Notes under the pieces: generated by a model | The model's database searches: none | Seen by the model: only the letters and a program-made list of their open reading frames with translations | Told to the model about the DNA's origin: nothing | Made by a program: the position numbers and the translations under genes | DNA from: Hymenobacter sp. GOD-10R | Lineage (GTDB): Bacteria > Bacteroidota > Bacteroidia > Cytophagales > Hymenobacteraceae | Length of the DNA stretch: 64,000 nt | Assembly: GCF_035609205.1 (NCBI RefSeq) | Contig: NZ_CP141184.1 | Location: forward strand, 5,525,001-5,589,000 | Direction: 5' to 3' | Part shown: piece by piece, positions 60,292 through 64,000 of the stretch | Position numbering within the stretch: position 1 is the stretch's first letter | Layout of the letters: each line of letters starts with the position of its first letter

Positions 60292-62700
60292 CTAGTTTCT
60301 CAAGGGCTTGCCGGTGGTCAGAATGCTCTGAATACGTTCCAGCGTTTTCCGCTCGCCACACAGGCTGAGGAAGGCTTCGCGCTCCAAATCCAGCAAGTAC
60401 TGTTCGCTCACTTCCGTCGGGTACGACAGGTCTCCGCCGGTCATGACGTAGGCTAGCTTGTTCGCTATCTTAACATCATGATCGGAAATGTAGTTGCCTT
60501 CCCGCATGGCATGCACACCAGTCAGGAACATGGCTAGCGCACCCGTGCCGTGCACTTTGATGTTGGTTTTCTGCGTGGGCTGGGTGTAGCCCGCACTCGC
60601 TAGCTCCAGCGCGGCGGCTTTGGCTTGGGCAATAACGCGGTTGCTGTTCACCGCCACTTCGTCGCCACGACGCATGAAACCTAGGTCGAAGGCTTCGGCG
60701 GCCGACGTCGAAACCTTGGCCGTGCTGATGGTCATGTAGGTGTTGCGCAGCAGGTTAAATTCTGGCTCGCCTTCCTCGTACTTAGCTGCTGTGCGCAAGG
60801 TCATTTCCTTGGTACCGCCACCACCGGGAATCAGGCCTACGCCGAATTCCACGAGACCCATGTAGGTTTCGGCAGCCGCTACTACTCGGTCGCAGTGCAG
60901 GTTCAGCTCGCAGCCGCCACCTAGGCTCAAACCGTGCGGCGCGCCCACTACCGGAATGCTGCTGTAGCGCATGCGCATCATGGCTTGCTGGAACTGCCGA
61001 ATCATCAGGTTCAGTTCGTCGTAATCCTGCTCCAGCGCAAACATGTACACCAGACCTAGGTTAGCGCCCGCCGAGAAGTTCGGCGCGTCGTTACCGACAA
61101 CCAACCCTTCATAGCCTTGCTCAGCCATGTCTACGCCTTTCATCAGGCCTTGAATCACATCCGAGCCCATGGCGTTCATCTTGCTATGGAACTCCACGTT
61201 CAAGATGCCGTCACCTAAGTCGATAACGCTGGCGCCCGAGTTCTTCCACAACACTTTGCCGGCCGAGCGCAGGTTTTCGAGAATGATAAAGTTCTCGACG
61301 CCCGGAATAGCTTGGTAGCTCTTCGACTCGGGGTCATAGAATTGCTTCGCGCCTTGCTCCGATACTTTATAGAAAGTCGAGTTGCCGGCAGCTAGCATCT
61401 CCTCCACCCACGGCGCTACCGTTTTGCCTTCCGCTTTAGCCAGCTCCAAGCCTTTCTGCACACCTAGGGCATCCCAGGTTTCGAAAGGGCCTTGCTCCCA
61501 GCCAAAACCAGCTCGTAGCGCATCATCAATCTTATAAAGCGCGTCGGTGATTTCGGGGATGCGGTTGCTCACGTAAGCAAACAAGCCCGCGAACATCTTC
61601 CGGTAAAACTCGCCCGCCTTGTCTTTGCCGCCAACCAGCACCTTATAGCGGTCCGACAGCTTTTCGATGAGTTTAGTAGACTCCAGCGTAGGGAACTTCA
61701 CCTTCTGACTCGGCTTGTACTCCATCGTAGCTAGGTCGAGGGCGTAGATTTCGGACTTGCCGCCCTCCCCTTTCACCTTCTTGTAGAAGCCCTGGCCAGT
61801 TTTATCGCCAAGCCACTTGTTCTCGCCCATCTTCTGCACGAAGTCAGGCAACTGGAATACTTCTTTAGCTTCGTCGTTTGGCAGACCTTGGGCTAGGCCG
61901 TTGGTCACGTTAATAGTCGTGTCCAGCCCTACGACATCCGACGTGCGCAGGGTAGCAGACTTCGCGTGGCCAATTACTGGCCCGGTGAGCTTGTCGACTT
62001 CTTCTACCGTCAGACCTAGCTTCTGCATGTTCTGCATCACGTCGAGCATGGCAAACACGCCCACACGGTTAGCAATGAAGCCTTGCGTGTCTTTGGCCAG
62101 CACGGTGGTCTTACCTAGGTACAAGTCGCCGTAGTGCATCAGGAAATCAACCACAGCCGGATCAGTCTCCGGCGTTGGTATAACTTCAAGCAACTTCAGG
62201 TAGCGGGGCGGATTGAAGAAGTGCGTGCCGCAGAAGTTTTTCTTGAAGTCGTCGGAACGTCCTTCCGCCAGCAGGTGAATCGGAATGCCGGAAGTGTTCG
62301 ACGTAATGAGGGTGCCAGGCTTGCGAACCTTCTCGACCTTCTCGTACAAGCTCTGCTTGATATCAAGGCGCTCGACCACGACCTCAATGGCCCAGTCGCA
62401 GGAGGCAATATCTTTTAGGTTGTCGTCGAAGTTACCCGTTTTGATGCGGGTAGCATCTGCCTTGCGGTAGAGCGGCGAGGGGTTACTCGCCACGGCAGCC
62501 TGCAAGGAGCTGTTTACGATGCGGTTGCGCACGGCGGGGGCTTCCAGCGTCAGGCCTTTGGCTTGTTCGTCGGCCGTCAGCTCGCGGGGCACAATGTCGA
62601 GTAGCAGCACTTGCACGCCAATGTTGGCGAAGTGGCACGCAATGCGCGACCCCATAACGCCGGAGCCGAGCACGGCAACTTTCTTGATGGTTCGGTTCAT
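60292..62700 (-). CDS. fadN: 3-hydroxyacyl-CoA dehydrogenase / enoyl-CoA hydratase (FadN-type)
   Basis: This 802-residue bifunctional enzyme has the NAD-binding dehydrogenase first (G-S-G-V-M-G-S-R-I-A at about 12-21, then H-F-F-N-P-P-R-Y), its C-terminal dehydrogenase domain (about 190-400), and an enoyl-CoA hydratase/isomerase module at about 490-700 (F-S-A-G-A-N-L-G and the G-G-G-C-E-L loop). This order is that of Bacillus FadN, the reverse of E. coli FadB. Start is ATG. It lies downstream of a MarR gene with a hairpin between. Confidence 0.95.
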   Translation of the reverse strand: MNRTIKKVAVLGSGVMGSRIACHFANIGVQVLLLDIVPRELTADEQAKGLTLEAPAVRNRIVNSSLQAAVASNPSPLYRKADATRIKTGNFDDNLKDIASCDWAIEVVVERLDIKQSLYEKVEKVRKPGTLITSNTSGIPIHLLAEGRSDDFKKNFCGTHFFNPPRYLKLLEVIPTPETDPAVVDFLMHYGDLYLGKTTVLAKDTQGFIANRVGVFAMLDVMQNMQKLGLTVEEVDKLTGPVIGHAKSATLRTSDVVGLDTTINVTNGLAQGLPNDEAKEVFQLPDFVQKMGENKWLGDKTGQGFYKKVKGEGGKSEIYALDLATMEYKPSQKVKFPTLESTKLIEKLSDRYKVLVGGKDKAGEFYRKMFAGLFAYVSNRIPEITDALYKIDDALRAGFGWEQGPFETWDALGVQKGLELAKAEGKTVAPWVEEMLAAGNSTFYKVSEQGAKQFYDPESKSYQAIPGVENFIILENLRSAGKVLWKNSGASVIDLGDGILNVEFHSKMNAMGSDVIQGLMKGVDMAEQGYEGLVVGNDAPNFSAGANLGLVYMFALEQDYDELNLMIRQFQQAMMRMRYSSIPVVGAPHGLSLGGGCELNLHCDRVVAAAETYMGLVEFGVGLIPGGGGTKEMTLRTAAKYEEGEPEFNLLRNTYMTISTAKVSTSAAEAFDLGFMRRGDEVAVNSNRVIAQAKAAALELASAGYTQPTQKTNIKVHGTGALAMFLTGVHAMREGNYISDHDVKIANKLAYVMTGGDLSYPTEVSEQYLLDLEREAFLSLCGERKTLERIQSILTTGKPLRN

Positions 62701-62741
62701 TCCAGAAAGGAAGTGGGTGAGAGAATGAGCGAAGAAATAAT

Positions 62742-62780
62742 TGAGGAAACTTCTCCCTAGCCTAGGCAGAAGTTTTCTCA
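62742..62780 (-). terminator. Hairpin spanning the MarR stop codon
   Basis: TGAGGAAACTTCT pairs with AGAAGTTTTCTCA (one G-U) around a loop with CCTAGCCTAGG. One arm lies within the 3' end of the MarR gene, so it could attenuate read-through into fadN. Confidence 0.4.
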
Positions 62781-63238
62781 GGGTGAGGCTTCAGAATAAA
62801 ATCGTCGAACAGCGTTTTGCCTTCAATCATGCCGCTGATCTGCCCAACTACTTTGAAGAACACGTCGAGCTGCGATTGAGAAACTTTCTCGCGGATCTTC
62901 AGATTGAAGTGACGTACCGTCTGCCGCGAGATTTCCTTTTTCTTCAAGCCTTCTGGTGTCAGAAAGATGCGCACCGAGCGTTTATCTAACTGATCAGCTT
63001 GTTTGTAGATCAGGCCTTTCTCCTCCATGCTGCGCAGAATGCGCGTCAGGCTGCGTGTCTCGAGCCCAAGCAGCGGCGCAATCTTAGTAGCGGGCGTACC
63101 ATTTTCCTGATCAATATTCAGCAGCACGAAGCCAATACTGGTCGTAATGTCGTACTTGGCAGCTTGCGCATTGTACATGCGTGAAATAGCGTGCCAGGCT
63201 ACTTTGATGTTATAATCAACGGTTTCTTCCGGTTTCAT
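62762..63238 (-). CDS. MarR-family transcriptional regulator
   Basis: This 158-residue winged-helix protein has the MarR core at about 30-130, with T-R-I-L-R-S-M-E-E-K-G-L-I and D-K-R-S-V-R-I-F-L-T-P-E-G. It is the first gene of the MarR-fadN-fadA-yggL unit, and likely represses it until a fatty acyl-CoA ligand binds; the ligand is an inference from context. Start is ATG. A terminator-like stem separates it from the upstream acyl-CoA ligase. Confidence 0.93.
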   Translation of the reverse strand: MKPEETVDYNIKVAWHAISRMYNAQAAKYDITTSIGFVLLNIDQENGTPATKIAPLLGLETRSLTRILRSMEEKGLIYKQADQLDKRSVRIFLTPEGLKKKEISRQTVRHFNLKIREKVSQSQLDVFFKVVGQISGMIEGKTLFDDFILKPHPEKTSA

Positions 63239-63309
63239 AGGAGGGGCGAAGTCCGGTAAATCTACAAAGAATATAGTATGCTTGCATACTAATTTAAGAG
63301 AAAAAAGTT

Positions 63310-63352
63310 AGGGTCAACGACAGCTTTGGTCATTAGCTTGTCGTTGACCCTT
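63310..63352 (-). terminator. Terminator between acyl-CoA ligase and MarR
   Basis: AGGGTCAACGACA pairs with TGTCGTTGACCCT, 13 bases each, with a preceding A-run that is a U-run on the minus strand. Confidence 0.8.
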
Positions 63353-63373
63353 GCTTATAGCAGCCTAGCTACT

Positions 63374-64000
63374 TCAGTGATGTACGCCCTGATGATACAG
63401 GCTCTCGATCAGTTCTTTGTTGTTCTCCGTGATAATTTTCCGCTTCAGCTTCATGGTAGGCGTCATTTCACCGGTTTCCACGGTCCAAAGGCGCGGCAGC
63501 AGCACAATCTTCTTGACCTGCTCCCAATGGGCGAAGTTTTGGTTGTATTTCTTCACCAAATCCTCGTAGAGCTTTACCACTTGCTCGTTTTTCACCAGCT
63601 CTTCTGCTGAACCGCTGCACTCCACGTTGTTGCGCTTGCACCAGTTACGCAGGTCATCGAACGACGGTATTACCAGCGCAGCCGGAAACTTCTGGTCGGC
63701 ACCCACCACCATCACCTGCTCCACTAGCGGCGACTCCTTCATTTTCCCTTCAATCACCTGGGGTGCGATATACTTGCCACCCGAAGTTTTGAACATCTCC
63801 TTCTTGCGGTCGGTGATTTTCAGGAAACGACCATTCACGAATTCGCCGATGTCGCCGGTGTGAAACCAGCCATCGGCGTCGATGGTCTCTTTGGTGAGGT
63901 CGGGGCGGTTGTAGTAGCCTTTCATCACCGATGCTGATCGGGTCAAAATCTCGCCGTCGGGCGCAAGCTTAACCTCTACGTTGTCAATCAGCGGTCCAAC
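63374..64000 (-). CDS. Long-chain fatty acyl-CoA ligase, C-terminal part (start outside window)
   Basis: The frame is open to the right edge of the window; 208 C-terminal residues are visible. They contain the adenylate-forming motifs D-G-W-F-H-T-G-D-I-G-E-F (ATP-binding aspartate), the hinge motif D-R-K-K-E-M-F-K-T-S-G-G-K-Y-I-A, and the C-terminal catalytic lysine region P-T-M-K-L-K-R. The enzyme activates long-chain fatty acids with CoA and feeds the beta-oxidation genes downstream. Confidence 0.92.
   Translation of the reverse strand, partial: VGPLIDNVEVKLAPDGEILTRSASVMKGYYNRPDLTKETIDADGWFHTGDIGEFVNGRFLKITDRKKEMFKTSGGKYIAPQVIEGKMKESPLVEQVMVVGADQKFPAALVIPSFDDLRNWCKRNNVECSGSAEELVKNEQVVKLYEDLVKKYNQNFAHWEQVKKIVLLPRLWTVETGEMTPTMKLKRKIITENNKELIESLYHQGVHH

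Noticed and set aside
1..64000. tRNA, rRNA, CRISPR arrays, insertion sequences, prophage genes
   Set aside because: Both strands of the intergenic spacers were read for cloverleaf ends, direct repeat-spacer arrays, transposases and phage structural genes; none was seen. A covariance-model search was not possible here.

Overview
The window looks like a chromosomal segment of a pigmented, aerobic soil or water member of the Bacteroidota, most likely Hymenobacter or a close Cytophagales relative. The grounds are a SusC/SusD pair, gliding lipoproteins GldB and GldD, a type IX secretion (T9SS) C-terminal sorting domain, the small basic AURKAIP1/COX24-like peptide, very few Shine-Dalgarno-like leaders, and moderately high GC. 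No phage, plasmid, insertion sequence, CRISPR array, rRNA or tRNA was seen. The assignment is by inspection only.

Layout. 1-5 kb: the end of an FtsX/YbbP-type ABC permease, then galT and galK (minus strand). 5-13 kb: a small polysaccharide utilisation locus, susC-susD followed by two lipoprotein GH43 enzymes. 13-23 kb: arsenite methyltransferase ArsM, a glycine-zipper protein, a DUF72 protein, a metallo-beta-lactamase-fold hydrolase, GluQ, a T9SS cargo protein, endonuclease V, two overlapping DUF1990-type genes and a GT-C membrane protein. 23-31 kb: a third GH43 (Tat signal), PrmA, a DUF6150-like protein, TpiA, a TspO-like protein, a DUF2251-like protein and UvrA. 31-42 kb: a lone AT-rich PD-(D/E)XK protein, an amidohydrolase, a CBM9-like/PKD secreted protein, a GNAT, a CsgG/LpoB-like protein, two tandem alpha/beta hydrolases and an MFS transporter. 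41-46 kb: an ECF sigma factor with a small overlapping partner, Nth, a GT4, GldB and an outer-membrane barrel. 46-55 kb: the rng - small ribosomal-type peptide - TPR - HU / mutY - ssb - gldD - recG block. 55-64 kb: a secreted beta-propeller-like protein, then a fatty-acid oxidation cluster (acyl-CoA dehydrogenase, YggL, thiolase, FadN-type enzyme, MarR, acyl-CoA ligase).

The most coherent system is carbohydrate use. Near-identical palindromes (TGCAATCGATTGCA and TGCAAACGATTGCA), typical of LacI/GalR-family operators, lie upstream of galK-galT, of susC-susD-GH43-GH43 and of the distant GH43 at 23 kb. This suggests one regulon that degrades an arabinose- and galactose-containing glycan, imports it and feeds galactose into the Leloir pathway. 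The regulator is not in the window.

Other notable points: the CTAG tetranucleotide, usually rare in bacteria, is abundant here, often as the Leu-Gly codon pair CTA-GGT and at the centre of intergenic hairpins; one of two tandem alpha/beta hydrolases has lost its nucleophile serine; and several dispersed hairpin repeats sit directly after stop codons.
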